Assembly (NCBI GenBank): GCA_023105745.1
Contig: JALGQZ010000013.1
Coordinates: forward strand, 24,686,605 to 24,750,604
DNA from: Austropuccinia psidii
Taxonomy: Eukaryota > Basidiomycota > Pucciniomycetes > Pucciniales > Sphaerophragmiaceae
Direction: 5' to 3'
Length of the DNA stretch: 64,000 nt
Shown here: positions 12,137 to 25,308 of the stretch, piece by piece
Layout: every line of letters begins with the position of its first letter
Position numbering within the stretch: the first letter of the stretch is position 1
Notes under the pieces: generated by a model
What the model saw: only the letters and a program-made list of their open reading frames with translations
What the model was told of the DNA's origin: nothing
Databases searched by the model: none
Made by a program: the position numbers and the translations under genes

Positions 12137-12883
12137 ATTATTGAGTGTAAGCCTTGAGGTATATTTTAAATACCCAAATAGGCAAAAATGAATAAGAAAA
12201 TAACTTCTGGACTATGAATAACCCATAAGTCATACATATATCCAAGATTACTCATTTTTGATTTAAGAAAAGATTTCTAGCTTTTTTGTTTGTGAGGAAA
12301 TCCATGGATTTAAGGCTAGATTTGGACTCTAAACAAGAATTCACCAAGGGTAACTACATAGAGTGAATAAGCTCAAATTAACTCTATGAGATCAGAATAT
12401 GGAAAATACCTTAATACCACATAAAATAATTGTGATTTTTTTTCTCACATTAACCAAAATAATGGGATTGTGAGAAATACCGTGCTACACATACACAAAT
12501 AAGAGTATTATGCAGCTTTGTGGCACTGAAAATTACTGTATTCCTTAAAGCTCTAATTCCTATTTTTGACATGGAAATAGCTAAGGGGGATAAATCAATC
12601 ACAAAGAGCAAGGGTACCCAACTTCTGAGGCCTCTGAGGCGTGAACATCTCCAAAGATTAAATAAATGACTGATAATGGCCCAATTGTTATATTGAAACA
12701 TTTTGAGAACCTGGTTAGCAAGTTAGAATATCATTAGGTAATGGGAGAGTAGAAAATAAGCTTCTATGTGGACATGACAAAGAGGCAATTAGAAACTCTG
12801 ACTCCTGAAACCATGTTCATTATTTATTATTTTCCATGGGTAAACCCAAAAAGAGTAATTAAAACCCTTTTAGAACTAGTGTC
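12137..12883. other. LTR-like start and AT-rich sequence
   Basis: TGTAAGCCTTGAGG...AAATACCCAAATAGGC near 12145-12185 resembles the first 40 bp of the young LTRs (TGTGAGCC...ATACCCAA) in plus orientation, so a fragment of the long-LTR Gypsy family probably starts here. I cannot follow it further. No gene is seen up to the next LTR at 12884. Confidence 0.35.
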
Positions 12884-15800
12884 TGTCCCAACCATGGAAA
12901 ATCACCTCTTGGACCACTTTATGGCATATCAATGCCATATTTGATATTTTCCAATTTGGCCATATCCATTATTCTCTTACCATATTAGCCACTTTCACTT
13001 TTTTGGCCTTGTACAGCCATTTAATCAGCTGGGGGAAACCTGGACCCTTCACCATCATCAGGCCCTTCTGCATTTGGGAATTTTTGGGGATTTCCCAGTA
13101 AATATGGGAGATACAACCCAAAAGGCTGTATTATGCTCTCTAAGCTTTAAATACAGTTTTGTGCAATTTTCACCTTTTGGTGCATTTTTCCATATTATTC
13201 CTTTTTCAAGAAAATATGGGAAATATGCCCAAATGATTATATTAGGCCATTGTGGGCTTAATTTCTATATTTGTGCACAATGTGCATTTTTGTACATTCT
13301 GTGAAAATAAAGTCTCAATCCTGTACAGCCTTGTTTTGGCCAAAGAACCCAAAAATAGCCAAAATACCCAGCCAGCCTCTGAAGCCACCAAACCAACATT
13401 TTTACAATGTTTTTCAAGGCTATCCTCAAGAATAATTTTGGACACATTTCCCTTTCAAAAACCATAAGTTCCATAAATGGTGTTATACACCATTATACAT
13501 CTTTTTTTCACCAGAAATCTAATGGTGACCAAATCAAGGGGGCATACTTTAAATTCAAAATTACCTTTTAAACCCTTATGGCTTAATATTTTTCAAAGGA
13601 TTAATAAAGGCTCAAACTAAGTGTTTTATTCAATACCAATCACCTCAATCATCAGTTATTGGTTCTTTCAAGAATGCAGTATTCCCCCAAGGGAATACTT
13701 GCAGTTTTCATTTAAAGGGATATTCAAGAGGAAGTTCCAAATCAGTTTTCAAGTGTCAATTCTTCATCAATCTACCTTGGAGAAAACATTGATTGAATAC
13801 AATCTTGTTCCATACAGGCCTTTATTTCAACCATAAACCCTGGAAAGATCATTAAACCCAGTTCATTTCCCAATTTGGCCAGGTGTAAATTTTCTCAAGC
13901 ACTCAATACAGCCCAGTTGTCATCCTCAAGGAGGAAAGCTTTCAAATTTTCATATTTAAAATCCTCTCTTTCACCCCTGGGTGGTTTCTACCAGTTGATC
14001 AGTATACTACAATTTTATTTCATATTTATTTTCTTTCATTTGTTAAGTGAAAACTGATGTTATCAAGTCAGTCATTTAGCACATCTTTTTCTTGCCTGTA
14101 AGTAACTGTTTGGTGGTAATATCATTTACTAATTAAATTTTTCTTTCTTGCAGGTTGAAACAGTGAATAAAGGACTTACTTGGTTTTCTCTTTGACATTT
14201 GGCTTTTTTTCTTATACTGCCTCTCAATTTCGTACTTGCATTGTGGTATTCCTTACCTTTCCTGCAAAGCTCAAGTCCACTTTAGTTCAATAATAATATT
14301 AATAAATAGTTATAGTTTTTAAAAAATAATATATATAAAAGAATTCAAAATAAATAAATCATAATAAGAAATAAGAAAGAAAAAAACTAAAAAATAATAA
14401 AATTACTAATTTTAACAGACTCTAACTAATATTAGAAGTCGGAAAAAAATTAACAATTAGAATATATATGAAATTTGAACAAGGGTTATATATTGGCTTA
14501 AAGCCATAGGAAAGAAATTGGGCAAGATATCATGGATTTAGAAAATATATATATGTACCCTAATAAAGATACTCACCAAACTCACCATAAGGATATGCTT
14601 ATAATATGCATGTTAGAAATGTATATTCACTCAACTTGAAAGGAAACTTACAATATAATTTAATACCAATCTATAGGTATACAGTAATACTTACCCCTCA
14701 TTCATATTTCCATAAGTACCATATATCTGAAATAAATATGCACTTATATACACCTGACATTATGAATATTCAAACTCATACCTTTATACAAAAGATGAAT
14801 AGTCATTACATAATTACATAACTTGACCATAGTGCATATTCAACTTTGCTAATGACTTTTCAGAACCACAAATCAGCCTAAAGTTATCAACTCAGAATCC
14901 AATTGTTCAGGATTGGAGATATTTCAAAGTAAATACTCATCATTACCAATTGATGTGATAGATAAATCTGATTGGTCAGAAAAAACCACACTAAAATAAC
15001 TAACCAGCTGAAATGACTCAAACTTGGAAAAATTCTAAGTCCCTTGTTTTTGGAAGGCTCTATGGAGGCCCCAAAAGGTATAAATAGAAGTCCTCTCTCT
15101 GAAATTTCCCCCCATGATTCTGATTCAGAAAATAATATTGAGGATCAATCCATCCCTTCTCTAGTAGGATAATATAGTATTATATTGAAAAGATAAGTAT
15201 GATTAGTTAATGAAAGAGTTTAATATTACTCAATAGTCTTACCATAATAGTAGTAATGCTGAAGTAGTGTTTGAAGATATCAAAATGAGCAATCTTATAA
15301 AATTTATCAATAGCCCTTACTTATAGAAGGGATATAATCTTACCCTTATACCTTATATACATATTGAATTATATTTATATTCATCTCAATAGTATTATAT
15401 TGCTATTATATTATTTATATCTTACCCTCATATTAACAAGCCCCACCCTTATAAAATTATCTTATACTTAAGTCATTATATCTATATTGATAGTATCATT
15501 AAATCATATTTAAAGTCTTGATTAGCTATCAAGATTAATATTACTACTAATAGTGATCCCAAAAAAGAGTCTTTAGATATCACAATTATTAAAAAGGAGG
15601 AATAACCAGAGAAAGAATTCAAAAAATATCTATATCATCAATAAAAAAAGCTAAGCAACCCCCATTATTAAAAAAATATATTAACTATTACCATTATTAG
15701 CATAGCAATCCTTTATTGAAAGACTGATAGATACTTCTGAATTATATTAGCTAATTGAAAAACCACAAAACTAAATAATTGATTTGTGAGCTCATCAAGA

Positions 15801-16076
15801 AAGGGTATCCTTTTCAGTCTATTTAGAGGGGAAGCTAATATGCCTTAGCACCAATGGTTATTGGCTAACTGTAGAATTCAAAATAGACTCACCAAAAACT
15901 TCCCCCTCAAGGTAATTCCTATTATTTATCCCAGAAGAAAAGGAGTTCCCACAGCGTTATCCTTGTTAAAGAAATATATTCTCTATTATTTCGTTCAATT
16001 TTTGGAGTCTTCCAAGTGAGTTTCTAGATTCCTGAGTGCTAGGCCACTTGTTTTATTCCCAAGGGCCTCTGTAACA
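12884..16076 (+). repeat. 5' LTR of the chromodomain Gypsy element, split by an insertion
   Basis: 12884-14241 and 15954-16076 together match the 3' LTR (22530-23396 plus 24791-25308) and the nested LTR copy (23397-24790). The LTR ends ...CCTCTGTAACA. The intervening 14242-15953 is foreign sequence. Short open frames inside are fortuitous. Confidence 0.8.
14242..15953 (+). mobile_element. Probable solo LTR inserted in the 5' LTR
   Basis: The insert begins TGTGGTATTCC and ends GTTCCCACA, so the ends form the short inverted repeat TGTGG/CCACA. It is flanked by GCAT (14238-14241) and GCGT (15954-15957), a 4-bp target duplication with one mismatch. Removing it restores an uninterrupted alignment with the other LTR copies. 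A TATA-like TATAAATAG lies near 15080. At 1712 bp with no coding content it looks like a solo LTR of an unidentified family. Confidence 0.6.
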
Positions 16077-16884
16077 TTAAATTAATTAACTCATAATTGA
16101 TTCTTTCATTATTTATGATTTCATTTTTTATTTTCAAAATCATTCATTAATCACTTATGAATCCTTAATTCTTATAATGTTAATGACTTTTTCTTCAAAT
16201 ATCTCAGTTTTAAGTCAGAATTTCATTCTTTAAAATTGAATTTCTTTTTATAATTTTCTTCAATATTTATCAAAAATTTTCTTTTTTCTTGAAATTGTGT
16301 GGCTGACCATTTTTAGCCATTTTTTATTCCACTCAACCTCAATTCAGGTCAAAGGCTAATTTTAATTTTCAGATTCATTACAAAACTCATTTAATTCATT
16401 TTGATTCATTTTTATTCAGTCTTCAAGAATTTTGATTCATAGAAAGATTTTGATTTTATTTTTATTTTTGATTGATTGCTTTGATGTAAATTTGGTTTTG
16501 ACTTAAAAAAATTCATTTTCATGAAGATTTAATTGATTTTATTTATTATTGAGTAATTTTACTTCAAGAATTTAATTGCTTGATTGATTTTTACCTCAGG
16601 ATTTTGATACAATGATTAATTGACTTCAAGATTCCATTCAACAATTGATTTATTGACTTACCTGACTTTTCATTATGATTTATTTATTTTTTTCAAGGTT
16701 TTTGATTGAACTTTCCCTCAATATTCATTGATTGATTGATTGACCTGAACAGATTATTGATTTTGATGTTCCCTCCAGATATTGATTTGATATTGACATT
16801 AAGCTTTCATATTTGATTGGCATTGTGTTCTTCATATTCAGATTTTGAGTTTATATACATTTTATTTTATTGCATTCTAATATC

Positions 16885-18170
16885 ATGCCTGTCAAAACTT
16901 CACCTCCTTCCAGAGAGGCAAGATCTCAGGCCAGAGCTCAAGCTGTTCTAACTCTAAAGCCAAAAAAGCACTTCTTGATGGAACCCCAGAAGCTCCTTAA
17001 CTGAGGCCTCATTTATACAGAGGACCTATCATGGAAGGAAGGGAGAGGGCCAAGAAGATAAAGATCTTTTTCAGGAGCTGTTGGTGCTTTTCCTGGAATT
17101 TCAAAGACCACTCTCCAAGGCTCTGTTGAAGATGATGAAGAGGAGGAGGAGAATTCTGTGTCAGAGGAAGTGTTTTATGGTAGTACAGTTGTTGCTGCTC
17201 CTGTGGGGCATCTGAAGGTGCAGGGAGACCAACTGTAGCCCAGTGTAATCAGTCTGACCCATCTCTATTGGTAATAATGTGCAAGATGACCAAAATTTAT
17301 GGCCAATCTTCAAGATACTTCATCCTCTGAAGCTTCAAGACCACCAGACCTCAAGACTTCATCTATAAAGGCACCACACTATTTTAATGGGACTCAACCC
17401 TTCAAATTCAGAAGTTTTATTCAGTTTTTCCAGCTTATTTTTCATAATGACAAGGAAAACTTCTCTAACAACAAGAAGAAATTTATTTATTCAACTTCAT
17501 TTCTCATTGGCAGGGCTGCAAAATGAATTGAGCCTTATTTCTCCAATCTTACCAATCAAGACCCAAGCCACCTCATCAATGATTGGGAGCTATTTGAATC
17601 TAAGCTCTGTACTTTATTTGGAGACCCAAATGAAGTAAAAAAAGCTGAAGTAGACGTGGATGGCTTAAGAATGAGGGAAGGAGGGCATGTTTCATTGTAA
17701 ATTGCTGATTCAGGAATTTTGGTGTCAATAATTGGGGATTGGGTTGAAGAGGCGTTTTTGCACCATTATAGGAAGGCATTGGCCTCAAGGATTCTGGATT
17801 AATTGACCTCCTATCCTTGAGCTAATTATCCTCTTCAAGACTTAATGGATGCTACCTTGGAGCTTGATACAAGGTATCATGAGAGGCAGAAGGAGAATAA
17901 TGTTTTTTCAATAAAATAATACTGAAGCCTCAAAGCTAAGCTCTTCTCATCCTCAAAATTCTTAAGGCCAAAGTCATAAGAAGAAGAATTCTAGGGTTCA
18001 GGGAAGGGTCAAGACCCATTACTCCATCTTTAACAAGGATCAAAAGTTGACAGGTGCCAAAAAAAGAAAGAATATTAAAGGAGAGCTTGTGTTCCTATTG
18101 TAGTGGGAAGAATAGTATTGAGCCTTGTTTAAAAAGGCCTCAAACCCCGCCTACAAAGCGAGGGAAAAGA
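16885..18170 (+). pseudogene. Gag of the decayed chromodomain Gypsy element
   Basis: The reading starts at the ATG at 16885 (MPVKTSPPSREARSQARAQA) and meets a stop after about 38 codons. It resumes in shifted frames. The best-preserved part, about 17299-17690, reads 'APHYFNGTQPFKFRSFIQ', 'FLIGRAAK' and 'LCTLFGDPNEVKKAE', typical of a fungal Gypsy capsid domain. A CCHC-type zinc knuckle remnant lies at 18090-18128 (CSYCSGKNSIEPC), with asparagine where the histidine is expected. Several stops sit where CAA, CAG, TGG or CGA codons are expected. I recognise the family from rust repeat proteins. Confidence 0.8.
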
Positions 18171-21100
18171 CTGAGTGAAGATCATGTTGTGTGCAATGGT
18201 ATTCACTGTTTTACACCCAGAGCACTAATTTTTTTGTTTTTTCTTCACTTTGTGATGTTTTGTTACATTATTATCATTCATTTGAGTGCTAACAGCTCAT
18301 TTATTGCAAAGAAGTTTTCTCACAAATATTCTTTTACCACTTCAGAAATCCCAGAGAAGATTACTATTATCATTTTGGACTCCTCAGGGTCTTCTTCTTT
18401 ATTTTTGACTCACAATACTAAGTAGATGGTTGAGCTCCCTTCATTACCAAGCTTTGAATGGGTCCTTTTAGTAATTGATACTCCCAAGGTAGAAGAACTC
18501 ATATTGGGAAATGAATTTCTCAATCATTTTAATCCACCTATTGATTGGAGGCAAGGAATGATCACCATGAATACTGATCATAAGGAATATCATGCTAATT
18601 CTAATTGTTTCAGTAATGAATTTTCTTCTTCCAATACATGTGCAGCTCTGGGTGGTGATTATAGAAGGTGATCTTTTCCAACTTCTATCCATATTCCTTC
18701 TCCAAATTCCCATCAGTCAATGCTAATATCTATAGATGAATTCCTCAAAGAGATAAAAGATGTTGAGGAAGATAGTTCTGTTTCTTTACTTCATCCCTTA
18801 CATGGGAATGTGGACCTTCCTCCTTCATCTTATCATGACTACCTGAAGAATTTGTGGGATGAAGAGGAAGAGCCAGAATAATCTGAAACCATGATGAAGG
18901 TTGTTACTTCTTATAACCACTATTTAAATATGTTATCCAAGGTGAAAGCAGAAAATATTCTCACTCATGGTGCCTGTGATCATCATATCAAATTAGAGGG
19001 GTCTCTACCTCCAGTTGGGGTCATCTACTATTTGAAAAATTGAAAGTAAGAGAAACTCAGGGCCAAAATATCAGAAAATGTAGAGAAATTTTTCATCTGG
19101 CCAAGCTCCTCTTCAACAGGAGAACCTGTCCTCTTTGTCAAAAAGAAGGATAGTGGCCTCTGTTTGTGTGTTAATTACTGCAAACTCAATGATGTAACTA
19201 GGAAGAACAAGTATCCTGTTCCTCCTATGAATAAGCTCATCACTGTTCTTAATGGTTATTCTATCTTCTCCTAGATTGATTTTAATGGTGCATATAACCT
19301 GCTCATAATCAAGGAGGGTTCTGAACATTTGACAGATTTTAGAATGAAATATGGCAGTTATGAGTAGTTTTTTATTCCATTTTGGCTCACCAATGCTTCT
19401 ACCTCTTTTCAAAATCTTGTCAATGATAATCTATCTGATCTTCTTGATTTTTATATTGTGGTTTATTTGGATGAAATTATGCTCTTTCCCAAGTCTGAGG
19501 AAGAACATGTCACTGATGTGTCCACTTTTCTTTCTATACTAATTGTCAATAACCTCTTTGCCAAGGCCTCTATGTGCCTTTTCCATGAATCAAGTGTTTG
19601 ATATTTAGGTTATATTGTTTCTTCTGAAGAAGTCAAGATGGACCAATCAAAAGTCCAGAAAATTATTGGTTGGCCTCCTCCAAGAAACCTGAAGGCTCTT
19701 CAATAATTCCTTGGCTTTTCCAAATTATACCTCCATTTCATCAAGAATTATTCAATGACAACCAGTTCACTCAACAAGTTCCTCAAGAAAAATTCTGTTT
19801 TACCCCTCAATAAAGAAGCTCTTAGCCATCTTCAAAAACTCAAAGGGGATTTCACAACAGCTCCAGCTCTCTCTCACTTCAACCATTCTCTACCCACCAT
19901 TGGAGAGACCAATACCTCTGCTTATGCCTTGGGTGCTCTACTGAGCCAGATGACTGAGTCAGGAAAAAATACCATTGAATTTGATAGTCATAAGTTACTT
20001 CCAGTATAGCTCAATTATGAGATTAATGACAAGGAACTACTTGGAATAGTCTGGGCTCTCAAGAACTGGAGGTATTTTCTTATTTTTCTCTCTTCCTCCT
20101 TTGAAGTTTTCACAAATCATTTGTCTATTCAATACTTCATGTCCTCCTATATTATCACTTTCCATCAAGCCCACTGGTCTAAATTCCTTTCAAAATTATA
20201 CTTTTCAATAACCTACCACACTTCTTCCTGGAAACCCTCCCAGATTCCTCATCACATTGGGACAATGTTTACCAAGAGAGGGGGAGGATTTCATCAGCAA
20301 GAATACAATGAATCATCAAAAAATAATCAAGCAGGTTGAAATATATGCCTCATAATTATTTGCAGTCAAGGTGGATTCATTTTGAAACTTGTTTGACTCA
20401 ATTAATAAGTCATTATGGAAATATTCTAAATACAGAGGTATTCCTAAAGATTTGGGTAAAGGAAAACCTGTCCAAGATTATTCTTTTCATTCATATTTCC
20501 AACTTCTTCTCTTTAAATATTTGGTGGTGGTCTCAAATGACCCCACAATTCAAATAAATATACTTCAAGGTGGTCATGAATCTCCTCTAACTGGAAATAC
20601 TAGCAAAGTGAAGACTCTCAAGCTTGTGAAGGAGTATTTTCACTAGTCTTAAATGACTCAATTTATCAATTATCATGTTTCCTCCTGTCAACAGTGCTCA
20701 AGAGACAAGAACATTCATCAAAAGAAATTTGGATTACTCAAGCCTCTTCCAATTAAAGATTGTCCTTGGATTTTTCTTTCAATGGAATTCATCACTTAAT
20801 TGCCACTTTCCAGTTCTTTTGACTGAATTCTGGTCATAGTGGACAGATTCTCAAAAATGGAAATATTTATTCGAATAATTTCTTCAATTACTTCACTGAG
20901 CTGGCCTACTTTATTTATAAAGGATATATTTTCAAATAATGGCCATCTTTCAAGCATTTTAAGTGATAGAAATCCACTTTTTGTTTCTCATTTCTAAACC
21001 AGTCTTTGTCAGAAGCTCAAGATTTGGAGAGATCTGTCAACTGCTTACCATCCTGAAACTGATGGACAGACAGAGAGGGTATATAAGATACTAGAAAATT

Positions 21101-21835
21101 ACCTTTGGATGTATTTTAGTTATCATCAAGATGATTGGTACATCTGGCTCCCTCTGGCTGTAGTTTCTTACAATGAATCTGACCACTCCTCAACAAAACA
21201 ATAACTGTTTTTCAGTTTTTATGGAAGAGATCCTCAATTTAACTCAGCCAAGATTACCCAAGACACTCCTGATGGAAAGTTATCAACAAAAATTCAATAA
21301 GCACAGAAAGATGTCAAGAGAGAACTTGAAGTTTCTATAAATAGGTTTAAGAGGTATTCAGAAAAAAGTAGAGCAAGTCCACCTGTTTTCAATCCTGGTG
21401 ACATGGTATGGCATTTCTCCAAGAACATCAAATCAACTAGAGCCACAAAGAATCTTTCCAAAATATTTTTGGATTCTTTTTCAATTATTAAAAAAGTAAG
21501 CATGCATGCCTACCACTTCAATGGAATTCAATCAACCCACTCTTCCCTATTTCAATTCCAAACCAGTCAAGAAATCAATCATATCAAATAGAAATCAAGA
21601 GCTTTCCCCTACAATCATCATTGAATAAGAAGAGGAATGGGAAGTCTCTCAAGTATGTGATTTCAAGCTGAATAGACAAAAGTTATTTTATATGGTGGAA
21701 TGGAAAGGCTTTTGTCAAGACCCAGAAAGATCCACTTGGGAACCAGCTGAAAGCCTCAAGAACTTTCTGGAAACTTTCAAATGTTTACATGAATTATATT
21801 TTGACAAGCCAGGGAAAGATTATTCAAGAGCTTAA
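18171..21835 (+). pseudogene. Pol (RT-RNaseH-integrase-chromodomain) of the decayed Gypsy element
   Basis: Domain remnants are in Ty3/Gypsy order. A post-protease linker (LILGNEFLNHFNPPIDW) lies near 18500. RT blocks run from about 19120 (GEPVLFVKKKDSGLCLCVNY) through PVPPMNKL and end with YLDE at 19464-19475, where active enzymes have YLDD, so a catalytic aspartate is lost. RNase H remnants follow (19900-20150). Integrase spans about 20650-21230 with IVDRFSKM, SDRNPLF and TAYHPETDGQTERV, so all three acidic residues can still be read. A chromodomain (FYMVEWKGFCQDPERSTWEP) lies near 21690-21750 before the final stop. At least ten in-frame stops, mostly at expected Q, R or W codons, and several frameshifts make it dead. 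Confidence 0.85.
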
Positions 21836-22529
21836 TTTTCATGGTGCTTGGTGGGGAGAGGATTCTATGAAAATAAGTTTTCACTCCTAGTATTAACCTT
21901 TAATGGTATTATACCCTTTTTATTGTAAGCATAACCCTTTCCACTCTGTGAGCACTTGTCAAATGTTTCACACATATCTTTAGCCAAGGCTTCAACATTA
22001 ATTTCATTTTTATGGCCAGTTTCACTTGAGAAAATGGACTATTCCTACTTAATTCCAATTCCAATTCATTCCTTCAGCAAGTTATTTTATCTTATGGCAC
22101 TGGCAGGAGTGGTAATTACCAAAATCAAGTTCCTCTCATGAGCTGCACTTCCCTGAGGGGTCTATAATATGTCAAAAATCACCTTGGCCACTCTGTGAGC
22201 ACCTGGAATCAATCTTCTTTTCCAGGTCCTTGGCCCATTCAAATGAATTATTGACCTCCGTGATCAAGATTGCAACCTCCTCAAGATTTATTTCTTTTAT
22301 TTTATTTGAATTTATTATTTTCAAAAATTATTTCAATTCATTTAAAATTCATCAGTTCCAAAAGAAGACTGAGAAATCACCATGTCATAGGTCAATCTTA
22401 ATATCACTTCCAATTTTTTCTCTTAAATTACTCTTCTTCAAATACCTGTCTAAAACTCTTTCCAATTAGCCTTAACAGAATCTAACTTGCATTGGTGATC
22501 AGGAGCTCACCATTCAAAGTGGGGGGTAC
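21836..22529 (+). other. 3' untranslated part of the decayed Gypsy element
   Basis: This lies between the chromodomain stop and the 3' LTR. 'CACTCTGTGAGCACTTGTC' at about 21941 recurs in related form at about 22191, so a 250-bp unit appears duplicated. It ends in the purine-rich GTGGGGGGTAC that primes plus-strand synthesis in such elements. No gene is present. Confidence 0.6.
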
Positions 22530-25308
22530 TGTCACAACCATGGACCACTCTATGGAATATCAATGCTATATCCATTATTCTTGGGGGAAATTGGTGACTT
22601 TCACTATTTTGGCCTTTTATGGTAATTTCATCATTGGGAGCCAACCTGGCCCCTTAACCATCATCAGGTCTTTCTTAGCCACTTTTGGAAACTTCCAAGT
22701 CAATAGGGGAAGTACAGCCCAAAGAACTATATTATGCTTTCTAAACTTGAAATAAAGTTTTGCACCTTTTGGTGCAGTTGGCCATAGTATGCCTTTCTCT
22801 CATGAAATATGGGAAATATGCCCAAATGGCAATAATAGGCCTTTTTGGTCTTAATTTCTATATTCACACATTTTGTGCATTTTTTTGCAAATGCAGGCTT
22901 GTTTTGGCCAAAAACACCCAGCCAGCCTCCGCAGCCACAAAACCAACATTTTTTCCAAGTTATTAAAGGTAATCCTCAATAATACTTTTGGCCACCTTTC
23001 CCTTTTGACAACCAGAAGTGTGCTAAATAGTGTTATACATCATTATTCATCTTTTTTCAACAGCAATATAATGGTGAACAAATCAAGGGGGCCCTACTTC
23101 AAATTCAAAATTACCTTTTCAACTCTTATGGCTTAATATTTTACAAAGGATTGATCAAGGCTCAAGCTAATCATTTTCTTCAATACCAATCACCTCAATC
23201 ATCAGGTATTGGTTCTTTCAAGTATGCACTATTCCCTCAAAGGAATACTTGCAGTTTTGATTTCAAGGGATATTTGAGAGGCAGTTACAAATCTGTTGTC
23301 AAGTGTCAATGCTCCATCAATCCGCCTTGGAAACCACATTCATTCAATATATTCTTGTTCCATAGAGGCCTTTATTTCAACTATAAACCCTGGAAATACA
23401 AAGTTTTGACCATTTCATGGCACATCAATGCCATATCCATAATTCCTTGGCCAAATTGGCCACTTTCACTCTTCTGGCCTTTTGTGACCATTTTATCATC
23501 TGGGTCCACCCTGGCACCTTCATGGCCACTTTTGGGCCTTTTCCAGTCAACAGGGGAAATACATCCCAAAAGCCTGTATTTTGCTTTTTTTAACTGAAAA
23601 TACAGTTTTGGGAATTTCTGCGCATTTTTAACCTTTTGGTGCATTTATCCATTATATGAAATTTTCCAATGAGTTATGGGAAATATGCCTGAATGGCCAT
23701 ATCAGGCCATTTGAAGCTCAATTGTCAATTTTGTGCACTTTTCCCAAATACAGTTTTTAAGCCTGTGTAGGCATGTTTTGGCCAAAAACCCAAAAATTGT
23801 CCAAACACCTCTGAAAGCCCTGAAGCCACCCAAACCTCTTCTCCTCTCATTTTCCTCATGGCAATTTTTTCAGAGACCTTTGGTGAATGTTTACCTTAAA
23901 GAACCAAAAGTTCCATAAATGGTGTTAGATACCATTATGCACCTTTTTACACAAGAAATTAAATGGTGCTAAGATCAGAATGTTATCTCAACATTCCATC
24001 ATACCATCCAGAGGATTTATCAAGGCTCAAGTGCAAGTGTTATTCTCAACTACCAATCACTCCATGAAGCAGTCTTTGGATATTTCCAATTACAAAGTAT
24101 TCCTCCAAGGGACTACTGGAAGTTAATTCTCAAGGGGTATCCAAGACGCAGTTCAAAAACAATTGTCAAGTTTCAAAGTTCCATCAATCCAGCTTAGCAA
24201 TCCCATTAATTTTGATACAGTCTTGTTTCATAAAGACCTGTATCTCACCACAGAGCCTGGGAAGATCCCTAAACTCAGTCCATTTCCCAATTTTGGAAGG
24301 TAAAAAGTTCCTCAAGAAATCAATACATCTTGAAGAACTAAATACAGATCATCTGTCAGCCGGAAGGATTCAAGCTCTCAATATTTCATATATACCAGCC
24401 TCCTTTCAACCCTGGGGGGTTTACTAAGTCCATTAGTATACTTTTATTTTTTTTATCTTTATTTTATTTCATTTTTTAGGTGAATAATGATATTATAAAG
24501 TCATTCATTTAGCACCTTTTCTTTCTTTGCCTGTCAGGGTATTTGATGGTCATATTCTTTGCTACTTCCATTTCTCTTTCTGGATGTTTTAAAAAGTGAT
24601 TGAGGACTTACTTGGTTGGCTCTTTGGCCATTTAGCTTCTTTTCTCTTATTGAATCTCATCTTGTACTTGCATATCTTCTTCAAGAAGTTTATTTACTTT
24701 GGTTTGTTTTTTTAATCTTTAAAGTCTTCCAAGTGAGTTCCCTGATTGCTGAGTTCAGGCCACTATTGTTGTCCCCAGAAGCCCATGTGACAAAATATCA
24801 TTCAACTCAGTCCATTTCCCAATTGTTCCAGGTATAAATTTCCTCAAAAAATCAATACAGCCCAGTTATCAGCCTGAAGGAGTCAATCTTTCAACTTGTC
24901 ATATATTAAATCCTCTCTTTCACCCCTGAGGGGTTTCAACCAGTTAATCAATCTACTATAATTCTATTTTATCTTTATTTCCTTTCATTTTTTAAGTGAA
25001 CACTGATATCTTAAAGTAAGTCATTTAGCACCTCTTTTTCTTGTCTGTCAGTGAATAGTTGGTGGTCATATCCTTTACTAATTCCATTTTTCTTTCTGGA
25101 AGGTTGAAACAATGAATAAAGTACTTACTTGGTTTTATCTTTGGCCATTTGGCTTTTTTTCTTATTCTGCATATCAACTTTGTACTTGGATTATTCTTGT
25201 TAAAGAAAGGTATTCTCTCTTATTTCTATCATTTTTAAAATCTTCAAAGTGAGTTCCCTGATTCATGAGTCCCAGACCAATCTTGAATTCCCAAGAGCCC
25301 CTGTGAAA
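22530..25308 (+). repeat. 3' LTR of the chromodomain Gypsy element, split by a related LTR
   Basis: 22530-23396 and 24791-25308 together correspond to the full 5' LTR. The middle part repeats the LTR once more. Internal landmarks repeated in all copies are 'TTCCATAAATGGTGTTA'-type sequence, 'CCTCAATCATCAG' and 'TAAGTGAA'. Confidence 0.75.
23397..24790 (+). mobile_element. Solo LTR of the same family nested in the 3' LTR
   Basis: The sequence restarts at the LTR beginning (GACCATTTCATGGCACATCAATGCC) while the host LTR is only 60% complete. It runs to the LTR end (AGAAGCCCATGTGACA), after which the host LTR resumes at 'ATCATTCAACTCAGTCC'. AAATA on the left (near 23393) and AAATA on the right (near 24794) may be the target duplication. 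No internal coding region accompanies it, so it is a solo LTR. Confidence 0.6.

Larger units (their letters stand above)
12884..25308 (+). mobile_element. Decayed Ty3/Gypsy chromodomain retrotransposon with LTRs
   Basis: LTRs of about 1.4-1.5 kb start TGTC(C/A)CAACCATGG at 12884 and 22530 and end near 16076 and 25308. A purine tract (AAAGTGGGGGG) just before 22530 fits a polypurine tract. Between them lie remnants of Gag, protease, reverse transcriptase, RNase H, integrase and a C-terminal chromodomain, in the normal Ty3/Gypsy order. The 5' LTR is split by a 1.7-kb insertion and the 3' LTR by another copy of the same LTR, so the whole span is 12.4 kb. The coding part has many stops and shifts and cannot be active. 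Confidence 0.85.

Noticed and set aside
13242..13474. Overlapping short ORFs on both strands
   Set aside because: They lie in the 5' LTR and recur only as decayed equivalents in the other LTR copies.
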